Origin: JAHEEL01 sp963715255
Lineage (GTDB): Bacteria > Actinomycetota > Acidimicrobiia > Spongiisociales > UBA5794
Assembly: GCA_963715255.1 (NCBI GenBank)
Contig: CAVQRN010000002.1
Location: 186,001 to 250,000, forward strand
Length of the DNA: 64,000 nucleotides
Direction of reading: 5' to 3'
Shown: in pieces, positions 55,078 through 64,000 of the stretch
How the letters are laid out: the number at the start of each line of letters is the position of its first letter
Numbering within the stretch: position 1 is the stretch's first letter
Program-made: the position numbers and the translations under genes
Notes under the pieces: model-generated
The model's database searches: none
What the model was told of the DNA's origin: nothing
Seen by the model: only the letters and a program-made list of their open reading frames with translations

Positions 55078-56475
55078 ATGCCCCAGTACGACGCCGTGAT
55101 CGTTGGCGCTGGCCCAAACGGACTCGCAGCCGCCGTTGAGCTGACGCGATCCGGCCGCCGAGTGCTGGTGCTCGAGGGATCTGACATCATCGGAGGCGGC
55201 ACGCGTACCGAAGCGTTGACGCTGCCGGGCTTCCTGCACGATGTGTGTTCTGCAATCCACCCACTGGGTGCGGCGTCCCCATTCTTTCGCTCGATCGGTA
55301 TCGGCGACTGGATTCATCCCGACCTGCCCGTGACCCACCCGCTCGACGGTGGTCGAGTCGGGGTCCTGTATCGGAATCTCGACCAGACGGCCGATGGGCT
55401 GGGGGTCGACGGCGAGAGGTACCGCCGGTCCATGCGTTCGCTCGTCGATCATGCCGACACCACCATGGCTCAGATTCTTGGACCCCTGCCGCTGCTGCCG
55501 CCACATCCGATCCGGCTCGGGAGATTCGGCCTGCCCGGTCTGCTCCCCGCCTCCATGGTGATCAGAGCACTCAAGACCGAAGCTGGCCGGGCGCTGTACG
55601 CGGGTCTCGCCGCCCATGCCGTCGCTCCATTCACTGCTCCGATGACCGGAGCGGTCGCACAGGTCTTCGCCATGACGGCCCATACCGACGGATGGCCGCT
55701 CGTGCGCGGCGGATCACAGCGGCTCGGGGAGCAGTTGGCTGCCGCCGTCATCGATGGCGGCGGATCCATCGAGGTCGGCCGGATGATCACGTCCCTGGAT
55801 GAACTGCCCCGGACACCCATCGTCCTCCTCGACATCATGCCGGATGCGGCACGGCGCATCGCCGGAGACCGTGTGAACCCGTCCGCCCGGCGCAGACTCA
55901 ACCGGTGGAAGAGTGGGCCGGGCGTGTTCAAGGTCGATTGGGCACTCGACGGACCTATCCCCTGGACGGATGACGCGAGCGGCCGTGCAGGCACGGTGCA
56001 CGTTGGGGGTACGTACGAAGAAATCGCTGCCGCCGAGCGGATCGTGCATTCGGGAGAACACTCCGAGCGCCCGTTCGTGTTCCTGGCGCAGCAGTCGTTG
56101 TTCGACCCGAGCCGCGTCCCCGATGGCGGGCAAACGGCTTGGGGATACTGTCATGTCCCGGCGGGATCGAATCGGGACATGACCACGGCAATCGAAGCGC
56201 AGATCGATCGCTTCGCCCCAGGGTTCCGAGACCGGATCATCGCCCGCCACACGATGGGGCCGGCGGCGTACGAGGACCACAATCCGAACTACGTCGGTGG
56301 CGACATCGCTGGTGGTGCTATGTCCGTTCGCCGGATGGTGCAGTTCGAGGCAGTCAGCCCATACCGACTCGGCGAAGGGTTGTACTTGTGCTCGTCCGCG
56401 ACCCCGCCGGGCGGCGGCGTTCATGGCATGTGTGGGTACCACGCGGCCCGCGCGGCAATCGAGGATGCTCGCTGA
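55078..56475 (+). CDS. FAD-dependent oxidoreductase (phytoene desaturase / amine-oxidase-like)
   Basis: 465 residues. The N-terminal dinucleotide motif VIVGAGPNGLAAAVELTRSG at residues 7-26 is followed by GGGTRTEALTLPGF and LHDVCSAIHPLG. The C-terminal flavin-binding CSSATPPGGGVHGMCGYHAA is characteristic of the phytoene-dehydrogenase-related (NAD(P)/FAD) family. The substrate is unknown; relatives act on carotenoids, retinol or prolycopene-like lipids. It starts 116 bp after tRNA-Arg. Confidence 0.9.
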   Translation: MPQYDAVIVGAGPNGLAAAVELTRSGRRVLVLEGSDIIGGGTRTEALTLPGFLHDVCSAIHPLGAASPFFRSIGIGDWIHPDLPVTHPLDGGRVGVLYRNLDQTADGLGVDGERYRRSMRSLVDHADTTMAQILGPLPLLPPHPIRLGRFGLPGLLPASMVIRALKTEAGRALYAGLAAHAVAPFTAPMTGAVAQVFAMTAHTDGWPLVRGGSQRLGEQLAAAVIDGGGSIEVGRMITSLDELPRTPIVLLDIMPDAARRIAGDRVNPSARRRLNRWKSGPGVFKVDWALDGPIPWTDDASGRAGTVHVGGTYEEIAAAERIVHSGEHSERPFVFLAQQSLFDPSRVPDGGQTAWGYCHVPAGSNRDMTTAIEAQIDRFAPGFRDRIIARHTMGPAAYEDHNPNYVGGDIAGGAMSVRRMVQFEAVSPYRLGEGLYLCSSATPPGGGVHGMCGYHAARAAIEDAR

Positions 56476-56527
56476 GTCATGTGTGTGCGGACGCGCGGAC
56501 CGACCCATCTGTCAGTAGTGTTCCGTC

Positions 56528-57196
56528 ATGGTTCTCCGTGTTGTACTTGCCGAGGACAACCTCCTCATGCGCGAAGGAATCCGCTCGGTCCTCGCTTTGG
56601 ACGACGACATCGACCTCGTGGCCACCGCCGCGGACTACGACGGACTCCTGGCGGCCGTCGAAGAGCATCACCCGGATGTCGTCATCACCGACATCCGCAT
56701 GCCGCCCAACCAGACCGATGAAGGCATTCAGGCTGCGAACCAGCTGAGGGAGTCAAACCCTGAACTGGCCGTCGTCGTCCTGAGCCAGTACGTAGAGCCG
56801 GAGTACGCCGTGCGCCTCTTCGACCGGGGGTCGGGCAGGCGGGCCTATCTGCTCAAGGAACGGGTCGGCGACCCGGAGGAACTGCACTCGGCGATCCGAC
56901 GGGTGCACGAGGGCGGCTCGGTAATCGATCCGAAAGTAGTGGAGACGCTGATCGAAGCGCGCGCCGCCGATCGCCCGACCGTACTCGACCGCCTCACCGA
57001 GCGGGAGCTGGAGGTCTTGGCCCACATGGCCCAAGGTGAGAGCAATGCGGCGATCGGCTACGCGTTATTCATTTCCCCGCGATCCGTCGAGAAGCACATC
57101 AATTCGATCTTCACGAAGCTCGATCTCAGCCAGGAACCGGATAGTCATCGCAGAGTGCAGGCCGTGTTGGTGTATCTGGGAAGGTCCGACGCGTAA
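56528..57196 (+). CDS. NarL/FixJ-family response regulator
   Basis: 222 residues. The receiver domain has acidic pocket AEDNLLMREG and phospho-accepting Asp in VVITDIRMPP. The C-terminal LuxR/GerE helix-turn-helix has LTERELEVLAHMAQGESNAAI and FISPRSVEKHI. The receiver closely resembles that of the REC-cyclase at 61.9-63.2 kb (shared TDIRMPP, EGI, VVxLSQ, YAYLLK or AYLLKE, GGSVxDPK), so the same kinases may serve both. Confidence 0.94.
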   Translation: MVLRVVLAEDNLLMREGIRSVLALDDDIDLVATAADYDGLLAAVEEHHPDVVITDIRMPPNQTDEGIQAANQLRESNPELAVVVLSQYVEPEYAVRLFDRGSGRRAYLLKERVGDPEELHSAIRRVHEGGSVIDPKVVETLIEARAADRPTVLDRLTERELEVLAHMAQGESNAAIGYALFISPRSVEKHINSIFTKLDLSQEPDSHRRVQAVLVYLGRSDA

Positions 57197-57269
57197 GTGG
57201 TGCTGGCCCTACCTTCGGATGACGGCACGCACCGTGGCATCCGGGCCTCGACTCGTACATGATGACGCC

Positions 57270-57659
57270 ATGAACGAGGCGGCCCCCGTCAATGTACGAG
57301 TACTGATTGTGGACGATCAGGTGCCGTTTCGAGAGGCGTCGCGGATGGTCGTCGAGATGACGGACGGATTCGAGGTTGTCGGCGAGGCTGAGAACGGTCA
57401 TCGGGCGCTCGAACTCGTCACTCACCTCCGGCCCGACCTTGTACTGATGGACGTCCAGATGCCCGGCATGGACGGTATCGAGACGACCCGCAAGATCAGC
57501 GCCCTCCACGATCCTCCGGTCGTGGTCGTGATGTCCACCCACGAGTCCGGCGACTATGTCGGGGTGGCTGTTGCTGCGGGTGCCATCGGGTTCGTGCCCA
57601 AGTCGCAGTTCGGTTTCGACACCCTCGCCGAGATGTGGGAGCTCGCCGCAACTCGCTAG
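57270..57659 (+). CDS. Stand-alone receiver (CheY-like) protein
   Basis: 129 residues from ATG 57270. A receiver only: VLIVDDQVPFREASR, phospho-accepting Asp in LVLMDVQMPGMDG, Thr/Ser in VVVMSTHESG and Lys in FVPKSQF. There is no output domain, so it may act as a phosphate sink, relay intermediate or protein-binding switch. It is 73 bp after the LuxR-type regulator and convergent with the kinase operon. Confidence 0.9.
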   Translation: MNEAAPVNVRVLIVDDQVPFREASRMVVEMTDGFEVVGEAENGHRALELVTHLRPDLVLMDVQMPGMDGIETTRKISALHDPPVVVVMSTHESGDYVGVAVAAGAIGFVPKSQFGFDTLAEMWELAATR

Positions 57660-57670
57660 AGCCGTGCGCT

Positions 57671-59786
57671 CTACGCTTGACGGGTACCGTTCCGGCGACC
57701 ATGGTGCCGTGGCCTGGGGTTGGAGGTGATGGTCCAGGTGCCGCCGATGGTGTCGAGGCGGTCGGCGATGCCGTTGAGTCCCGACGCCTCGGTTGACGTG
57801 TGTCGTGTCGAACCCGGAGCCGTTGTCGTGGACCTCGAACCACAGGTCCCCGTTGCGCTCGCCGAGCTGCACCCATGCCCGTGATGCCTCCGCGTACTTT
57901 GCCGTGTTCTGCAGGGCCTCGAGGATCGAGAAGTACACCGCGGATTCGATGTCGCGTGGATACCGACCGACTCCATCGCCGTCGACCTCGACTGGCAATG
58001 CCGCCCGTTGTGCGTCCTGCCTCAACGCAACGACGAGACCCTCGGCTCCCAGCAGCGGCGGGTAGATGCCCGCGGCGAAATCCCGCACCGCCTGGATCGC
58101 ATCCCCGGCCTGGGACTCGATATCGACGAGGACCCCAGCAGTGCGCTCCGCGCCGGCCTGCTCAGCGAGTCTTCGCAACGGACCAAGCTTCACCTTCACC
58201 GCAACCAACTGCTGCTGCGGTCCACTATCGAGGTCATGCTCCAACGACCGACGAGCCTCATCTGCAGCGGACACAACCCTGTCACGAGACCGCTGCAACT
58301 CCCTGACCTGACGTCGCAACGCAGCCGTCAGCTGTGCGTTGCGCAACGTCAATCCCAACCCATCAGCGAGATTCTCCACGAGCTCGAGCTCAGGAGGCGT
58401 GATCGACCCACCCCGAGCCGCCTCCAGCGAGACCCCACCCAACAACTCACCATCATGAACCACCGGCAACGACACATCCGCATCCGGATCCGAGAACGTT
58501 GACACGCCCTCGAGCGTTCTCGCCACCCCCGCCTCGGGCCATAGCGACACCGTCCGGAAGCCATCCCCGGTGCGCACCCATAGGGCTGCCCCAGCGGCAC
58601 CGGTCCCATCCACGATCAACCGAGGAATTCGACCCAACACATCGTCATCAGACTCCTCAGCCGCCCGATGCGAGAACCGCGCCAGCACCTCGTACGGCGT
58701 TGCACGCGTCCCATACACCAACCGATTCGCCCACCGCTCCACCCGCACACGCACCGGCTGGAACCCGATCGCCACCACCGCCGTCGCCACCACCGACAAC
58801 CCGAAATTCGATCCATCGCCGCTACCGAGTACCTCGCTCAACCCAACGACGATGGCGACATAGACCCCACCAATGAACCCGGCCAACACACCGAACGTCA
58901 CCGACCGGCTGATGATCACATCGATGTCGAACAGGTGGAACTTCAGCACCGCAACCGTGATCGATACCGGGATTCCGGCGACGCCCACGATGAGGAGAAC
59001 CTGAGTCGCCGACGAGGGGGCGCTCCACACGTTGGCCAAGAAGAGAGCGACATATGCAACCGCGAAGAGGGCAAACGACACAAGCACCCACTTGATCTGG
59101 GCGCGCTCGACCTCGGCGGAGCGCCGGTACCTCATGACCATCGCGCTGACGCCACCGACCACCAATGTGAGGAGTCCCAGAAACCACGGAATGAACAGGA
59201 AGTCGGCAAGGTCCCCGAGGAACCCCACGGGATTCCGAATCATCCACGTCTGCGGCCCCGACTGGGGTCCGATCAGGCGTGTGAACGCCGACAGGAACAG
59301 GAATGCAGCGGTCATCACCACCATCAGGATCGGTGCCCATCTCCACCTCGGCGACAACAACCGGCCCGTCGGGAATGTGAGAAGCAACAGGAAGACGGGG
59401 AACAACCAGAGCAACCAGGCCCAGCTACCCAACCACAGGACAAGCCAGGTCCAGGCAGTGGCAACCGGTTCGAGGCGGTCGACCAGCCGCTCGATGAGAG
59501 CGCCATACGCGAATGCAGCACCGATGAACACCAGGAGCCAACCGATCCGGCCCTCTCGCTGCCGGCCGATGATGAGTCCACCAAGCCAGGCGAACAAGCA
59601 GGCCACGAACAGCCACGCCAGTTCTCCTGATGCCGCGGATCGGGTCTCACCCGTTATCAAGGGCGATACACCCAGCGCGACGCAGGCGACGGTGGTGGCG
59701 ATCACCGCGGCTCGCGACCACCAGATTCGGGAACGCGACTCTGGTATGTCCACCGTGTCACCCAACGTCGATACCTGATCGGTCAT
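57671..59786 (-). CDS. Membrane histidine kinase lacking the phospho-acceptor His (HK-B)
   Basis: About 700 residues. Many N-terminal transmembrane helices, a conserved RWANRLVYGTRATPYEVL linker, a GAF-like domain, then a HisKA_3-type dimerisation segment. Where the family has E-R-D-L-H-D-G-A-Q-Q, this protein reads LEHDLDSGPQQQLVA, with Asp520 replacing the phospho-accepting His. Its HATPase domain looks complete: N-box EALQNTAKYA (Asn627), EVHDNGSGFD and GLNGIADRLDTIGG. Frameshifts near 57795 and 57715 disturb the last 40 residues. It starts with ATGA overlap at the end of the upstream kinase. Confidence 0.9.
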
Positions 59787-61903
59787 ACCAACTCCCAGGT
59801 TCCGATCGTTGTCGGCAGCCGACCCAGGACCTCTGACCCGCCTTGCGTCGACACGACCTCGAGCACGCCGCCCATGGCGTCGACTCGATCATCGACGGAC
59901 ACGAGATCCCCGATCGCACCATCGCAACGAACCTTGAACTGGACCCAGCCATCCTCCCCGACGATGTCCATCTCGATACGCGTTGCCCCCACGTCGACCG
60001 CCACCGTCACCGTCCCGAGAACGCAGAAGTAGAGGCTTTCTTCGAGCGATCGGTCGTAGCGATCGAGTCCGGCGCAGGTGATCTCGACGGGGACGGGAAG
60101 CGTCCGCTTGGCTGCGCCGAGGGCCGCCTCGAGGCCCTCGGCCTCCAACAGGGGTGGGTAGATGCCGTGGGCAACCGCGCGCATACCGTCGACCGCTTGT
60201 TGGGTGGTCTCGGCCAAGGCGGTGACCAACGCTGCAACATTCTCCGCACCCTCCCGCTCGGCAAGCGTTCGAGCAATCCCCAATTTGACTTTGAGTGCGA
60301 CAACCTGTTGCTGCGCTCCGTCGTGGAGGTCCCGCTCCAACCGATGGCGCTCGGCATCATGGGCAGCGACGAGGCGCCTACGCGACAGCCGCAGTTGCTC
60401 CGCGCGCTCTGCGAGTTCGGCATTGAGCCCCATGTTCCGCAGGAGAACCCCAGCCCCGGCAGCGACGTCGACGAGCAATTTGTCATCCGCTTCGGTGACC
60501 GGATCGCCCTTGGCCTTCGTGACGCTCAGTGCTCCAAGAACCTGGCCGCGGTGTCGGACGAAGGTCACTCGATCTCCCGCGAGCGCTGCGACGTCTGCCG
60601 ACGCCGCCACCGGGACAAGACCATCAAGGGCCTCATCCGGCACCGCAGATCGGGGAACCATGGTCTCACCGACCACCAGCCACAGCACGACCTCGGACGC
60701 TCCGGTGCCTTGTCCGATGAGTGTGGTGAGTTGGGTGAGCGCATCGTCGGGGTTGCTCGCCCCCGCGAGCCGCGCGGTGGCGTTCGAGAGCACCTCGTAC
60801 GGCGTTGCCCGTCTGCCGTAGACCAACACGTTCGCCCAGTGCTGGACACGTCGACGAAGCGGCTCGAAGGCGACCGCCACAATCGCGACCGCGGCAATCG
60901 ACAACGCAAGGTTCGGTTCGTCACTGCTTCCGACCAAGGAACCGATTCCGACCACGACGACCGCGTATACGCCAGTGATGAACGCAGCCAGCACCCCATA
61001 GGTGACCGTCCTCGAAATGACGACGTCGATGTCGTAGAGCCGATATCTCGTGATCGCGATGCCATAGGAAGCCACGAGCGCAACCTGGACTCCCAAGCCA
61101 AACAGCGCATCCACGACGGGGGTCCCCTGTATGTTGTCGCCGAACATCAGGGCAACGACGTAGACCGCCCCCCCGAAGGCGATCCACCGGATCTGGCTCC
61201 TCTCCACTCCGACACTCCTGCGGTACCGGACAACCAGCGAGGCAATCGATACCACTGCGGCGATGGACGCGAGGAGGAAGCCTGCGTCGTTCAGGGAGCC
61301 GAGAGTGCCAGGGACCGTGCTCTCCCCCGAGCTGATCGGCAAGGTGCTCCACGGGTTCTGAGCAAGGGCCGTGGCGGTGGAGGCGAGCGTAATCGCGAGG
61401 ATGCTCCACCAGCCAACCCACTTCCACCGAGGGGTCGGCGGGTGCCCCGTCGGGAACAGCAGAAGGCCGAGAGTGAGCGGGAGCCAGAACGCAGGCACCA
61501 CGGGCCAGAACCGGAATGACACAGCGAACGAGGCCAGCGTCGGGAGATCGGCGGGGCTCAGCTGCTCGAACTCCGCGAAGGAGAGACCGGGCATTGCACG
61601 TCTCGTGACCAGCACGGCAAGTGCCACTCCTGAGGTGAACAGTGCCGAGAAGAGTGCCGCCCATGCAATCGCCCACACCGAACCATTGCGGCTCTGCGTC
61701 GGGATCATGAGCCATGTCAGGATGCCGAGCATGACGGCGAGCGCCCCGAAGTTGAGCGCGAGCGATTCGATCAGGAACTCCCAGCCAGCGAACCCGGCGA
61801 GCAGGACCATCCCGACGCCACCAAGGGCGACGGAGGCGACAGCGAATCCTCTCCCGAGGAATACGCGTCCGCGATCGATCACGGTGCCGTCGAAGGCGCT
61901 CAT
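59783..61903 (-). CDS. Membrane histidine kinase with degenerate ATP-binding domain (HK-A)
   Basis: 706 residues with the same layout as its neighbour: multiple transmembrane helices, the HWANVLVYGRRATPYEVL linker, a GAF-like domain and a HisKA_3 segment with a canonical HRLERDLHDGAQQQVVALK (His527). The HATPase domain is eroded. The N-box region reads LYFCVLGTVTVAVDVGA instead of xxxExLxNxxKHA, the D-x-G-x-G box reads RCDGAIGDL, and the second glycine box is missing, though the terminal GGVLEVVSTQGGSEVLGRLP strand pair remains. No frameshift lies in this domain, so the loss looks real. It overlaps both neighbours as ATGA. Confidence 0.92.
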   Translation of the reverse strand: MSAFDGTVIDRGRVFLGRGFAVASVALGGVGMVLLAGFAGWEFLIESLALNFGALAVMLGILTWLMIPTQSRNGSVWAIAWAALFSALFTSGVALAVLVTRRAMPGLSFAEFEQLSPADLPTLASFAVSFRFWPVVPAFWLPLTLGLLLFPTGHPPTPRWKWVGWWSILAITLASTATALAQNPWSTLPISSGESTVPGTLGSLNDAGFLLASIAAVVSIASLVVRYRRSVGVERSQIRWIAFGGAVYVVALMFGDNIQGTPVVDALFGLGVQVALVASYGIAITRYRLYDIDVVISRTVTYGVLAAFITGVYAVVVVGIGSLVGSSDEPNLALSIAAVAIVAVAFEPLRRRVQHWANVLVYGRRATPYEVLSNATARLAGASNPDDALTQLTTLIGQGTGASEVVLWLVVGETMVPRSAVPDEALDGLVPVAASADVAALAGDRVTFVRHRGQVLGALSVTKAKGDPVTEADDKLLVDVAAGAGVLLRNMGLNAELAERAEQLRLSRRRLVAAHDAERHRLERDLHDGAQQQVVALKVKLGIARTLAEREGAENVAALVTALAETTQQAVDGMRAVAHGIYPPLLEAEGLEAALGAAKRTLPVPVEITCAGLDRYDRSLEESLYFCVLGTVTVAVDVGATRIEMDIVGEDGWVQFKVRCDGAIGDLVSVDDRVDAMGGVLEVVSTQGGSEVLGRLPTTIGTWELV

Positions 61904-63208
61904 GGCTGCCTCCTCGGGACCCGGTAGGCACCCACGGGCGTCTCGCGGCCCTTGACTATCGAGGCTTCGAGCTCATCTGCGTCGGGTGGATCGACGAGGG
62001 CTTCCCATGTCGGCAGGCTCAACACAGTCTCTCCTGGTTCGGCCCACTGCTGGAGGCGCTGCGTGAGGTTGACCGTGTCACCGACGAGCGAGTACTCGAG
62101 GCGGTCCTCGGAGCCGAGGAGGGCGGCGGCGACGAGGCCCGTGGAGAGCCCTATGCCGAGTCCGAACGGTTCCTTGCCCTCTGATTGCCACCGGGCGTTG
62201 AGTTCGTGTTGGGCTGCATGCATGGCAATCGCCGCCTCAACGGACAGAGCCGCGTGGTCAGCCTGTGCGACTGGAGCGCCGAAGACCGCCATGACGGCAT
62301 CGCCGACGAACTGCATCACGGTGCCGCCGTGACCGAGGATTGCTCCATTCATCGCTGAGCGATGCTCATTGAGCTGCCCGGCGAGAACTGACGGGTCGGC
62401 ATGTTCGGCGATCGCTGTGTAGCCACGGATGTCGGACATGAGCACGGTGACCACGAGTTCCTCGGTCTCTCCGGGGAGACGCCCACCGTCGATGATCTGT
62501 GCCGCGATACCCCCGGGCAAGAGCCTGCTCAGCGACTCGCCCTGTTCTTTGCGGTCGACGATCGCCTTCTGGAGCAGGCGGAGGCGCTTCAAACTGTCTG
62601 CGCTGCCCGACGTGAGGCCCTCGGCAAGCCGTTTGAAGAGATCCTCGATGGCTGTGTTCGCCGCCGCAGGCGTGGTGTCGAGGTGCCCGGCGATGGCGTT
62701 CACGGTGCGACCCTCGGCGACCATCTGGAGCAGCGACTCTTCCTCAGCCGAGAGTGTGGCGTCCTGGCGGACCGGCGTGGTGAGCCCTTCGACGATCTTG
62801 GGGTCGAGCACCGACCCGCCTGCGGCGACCTCGCGTACCGCTCGGGCGAGCTGGTTCCCTTCGCCGACGCGGTCCTTGAGGAGGTAGGCGTACCCGGCGG
62901 CGCCATCGGAGAGCAGGGCGACGGCGTAGTCGGGGTCGTCGAACTGCGACAGGATCACGACGCCCGTTCCTGGATGGCGCCTGCGCACCTCCTTCGCGGC
63001 CTCGATGCCTTCCCGGGAGAAATCGGGGGGCATGCGGATGTCGGTGACGATGACGTTCGGGTTCGTCGCCTTCGCTCCCGACGACGAGGCCGTCATAATC
63101 GGCGGCTTGCCCGACGATTTCGAGATCGTCTTCGAGATCGAGTAGCGCCTTGACGCCTTCCCTCACGATGAGGTTGTCGTCGGCGAGAAACACTGAGATG
63201 GTCAACAC
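61900..63208 (-). CDS. Response regulator with class III nucleotide cyclase output (REC-HTH-cyclase; one frameshift)
   Basis: About 435 residues from GTG 63208, after GGGAGG. The receiver (FLADDNLIVREGVKALLDLE, phospho-Asp in VIVTDIRMPP) is followed by a GerE-like helix-turn-helix (LSAEEESLLQMVAEGRTVNA ... TPAAANTAIEDLFKRL). Then comes a class III cyclase with both metal Asps (VLMSDIRGYTAIAE, QFVGDAVMAVFGAP) and the Asn-Arg transition-state pair in SLVGDTVNLTQRLQ. The frame breaks near 63075-63100 inside the receiver. First gene of the operon with both histidine kinases; cAMP (or cGMP) output under phosphorylation control is likely. Confidence 0.92.
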
Positions 63209-63382
63209 GGTCCTCCCCAGACGCTGAGTGTACGTATCGCATTCTGTCGGGCATAGCGGTATTCCTCCAGGGTGTGGGCGAGTGTTCTCGAGGTGGGGTT
63301 GGTACCCGTTCGGAATGGGGCCACCACGCTGGTCTCGAGGGCAAGGAGGTGGCACGCTTGGCGAGTCCAAAGGAGGACACCA

Positions 63383-64000
63383 ATGCGCTACGAATCAACG
63401 GTCACGTCCGTTTCCTGGATCCCGTCAGAAGCCATGTCGGGGCCGCTGCGGGTCCCGGTGGACCTCGGAATCGGCCACTACGACGATCCGCTTCCCGACC
63501 ACATCGAGAACTTGGAGGCGCTGCGGGCGCGGACCGATTCCGATTCGCCAACGGGCTTGCAGCCTGGATCGACGTCGAGGACGGCCGGGTGGTCGATGCC
63601 GGATACTCGGGCGGAGGACTATCGGGTCGACCACGGTGGCCTTGGGCCTCGGAAGCATCACCATTCCTGCCGTCTCATTCCCCGACATTCGGCGACGACC
63701 CGGATGTGACGGCGACGACGGCAACGTTCGTTCAGACGACGGGGGCCGGACCGGTGCACCGCTGCCCCGTCGCATCAATCGCCCACCCTTTCTCAAGATC
63801 ACGGCCCCGACCGTGTGGACCACGCTCTCGCTCACCATTCGTGCCGACGGAAGTCAGTGATTTCAAGGCTAGCCGGCGCGAGCAAGATGCCGAGGCACTG
63901 GATCTACGACGACAACTTCGATCTCGTGCCAAGAGCGGAATGATCGACTTCAAGGGCTGGACCCGGGAGAGCTTCGGCGACAACACCCCGTGGGGCGATG
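63383..64000 (+). CDS. Hypothetical protein (runs off window, several frameshifts)
   Basis: ATG 63383 follows a strong AGGAGG. The sequence begins MRYESTVTSVSWIPSEAMSG and continues through RVPVDLGIGHYDDPLPDHIE. Further pieces appear in shifted frames: ANGLQAWIDVEDGRVVDAGY, PPFLKITAPTVWTTLSLTIR, MPRHWIYDDNFDL and MIDFKGWTRESFGDNTPWGD. Together they look like one soluble protein of more than 200 residues with at least three indels. Family not recognised. It is divergent from the REC-cyclase operon, sharing 63209-63382 as promoter region. Confidence 0.55.

Noticed and set aside
59843..61519. 558-codon plus-strand ORF
   Set aside because: Antisense shadow of HK-A; very Arg/Asp/Gly-rich and without domains.

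Overview
The window is high-GC, densely coded bacterial DNA. Several genes point to Actinomycetota: a 27-residue bL37-like ribosomal protein, a GlpR/SepX-like membrane protein beside molybdenum-cofactor genes, a TreS-maltokinase fusion, and frequent GTG starts. An acidimicrobial lineage is plausible but is an inference. There is no rRNA and no CRISPR array. About twenty genes, including essential ones (mfd, ispE, rsmI, asnS, uppP), are broken by one-base insertions or deletions, often in G/C runs. The simplest reading is uncorrected sequencing indels, so frameshifted genes are described here as single genes.

Layout. 1-14.4 kb: a minus-strand housekeeping run (metG, tatD, rsmA, ispE, tRNA-Gln, glmU, prs, yjbQ, bL25, pth, glpK, pgsA, an SDR epimerase, mfd). 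14.5-21.8 kb: an AbrB-type regulator, rsmI, DUF192, bL37, a secreted HELVH lipoprotein, glgC, a potassium channel, gene debris and a choline-kinase-like gene. 21.8-22.3 kb: an IS30 transposase scrap beside tRNA-Ala. 22.3-26.5 kb: a minus-strand operon plsY-moeA-moaC-moaB-glpR-translin-zinc ribbon. 26.6-43.6 kb: mixed metabolism and lipid/CoA genes (uppP, a TPP enzyme, thioredoxin, 3-hydroxyacyl-CoA dehydrogenase, asnS, NYN/OST-HTH, plsC, an epoxide hydrolase, a thioesterase, an S9 peptidase, an ATP-grasp enzyme, fadD). 43.8-49.2 kb: trehalose metabolism, with treS-mak running tail-to-tail into otsA-otsB. 49.3-55 kb: an accessory region with an istB scrap and three direct copies of the 5' half of tRNA-Arg(CCU), only the last complete, which bracket an ABC exporter and an adenylate cyclase/DUF3830 pair. 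55-64 kb: an FAD oxidoreductase and a signalling island.

The most notable find is that island. A translationally coupled operon (REC-HTH-cyclase, then two membrane histidine kinases) encodes two kinases with complementary defects. The first keeps the phospho-accepting His but has a ruined ATP-binding domain. The second keeps the ATP-binding domain but has Asp where the His should be. They look like an obligate pair acting in trans on receivers, one of which is fused to a class III nucleotide cyclase. A LuxR-type regulator and a stand-alone receiver are encoded convergently next door.

A second recurring oddity is a set of intergenic arrays of degenerate 7-8 bp units placed directly downstream of stop codons. 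Several are followed by an inverted copy and so could fold into long hairpins, and some even supply the TAG stop codon.
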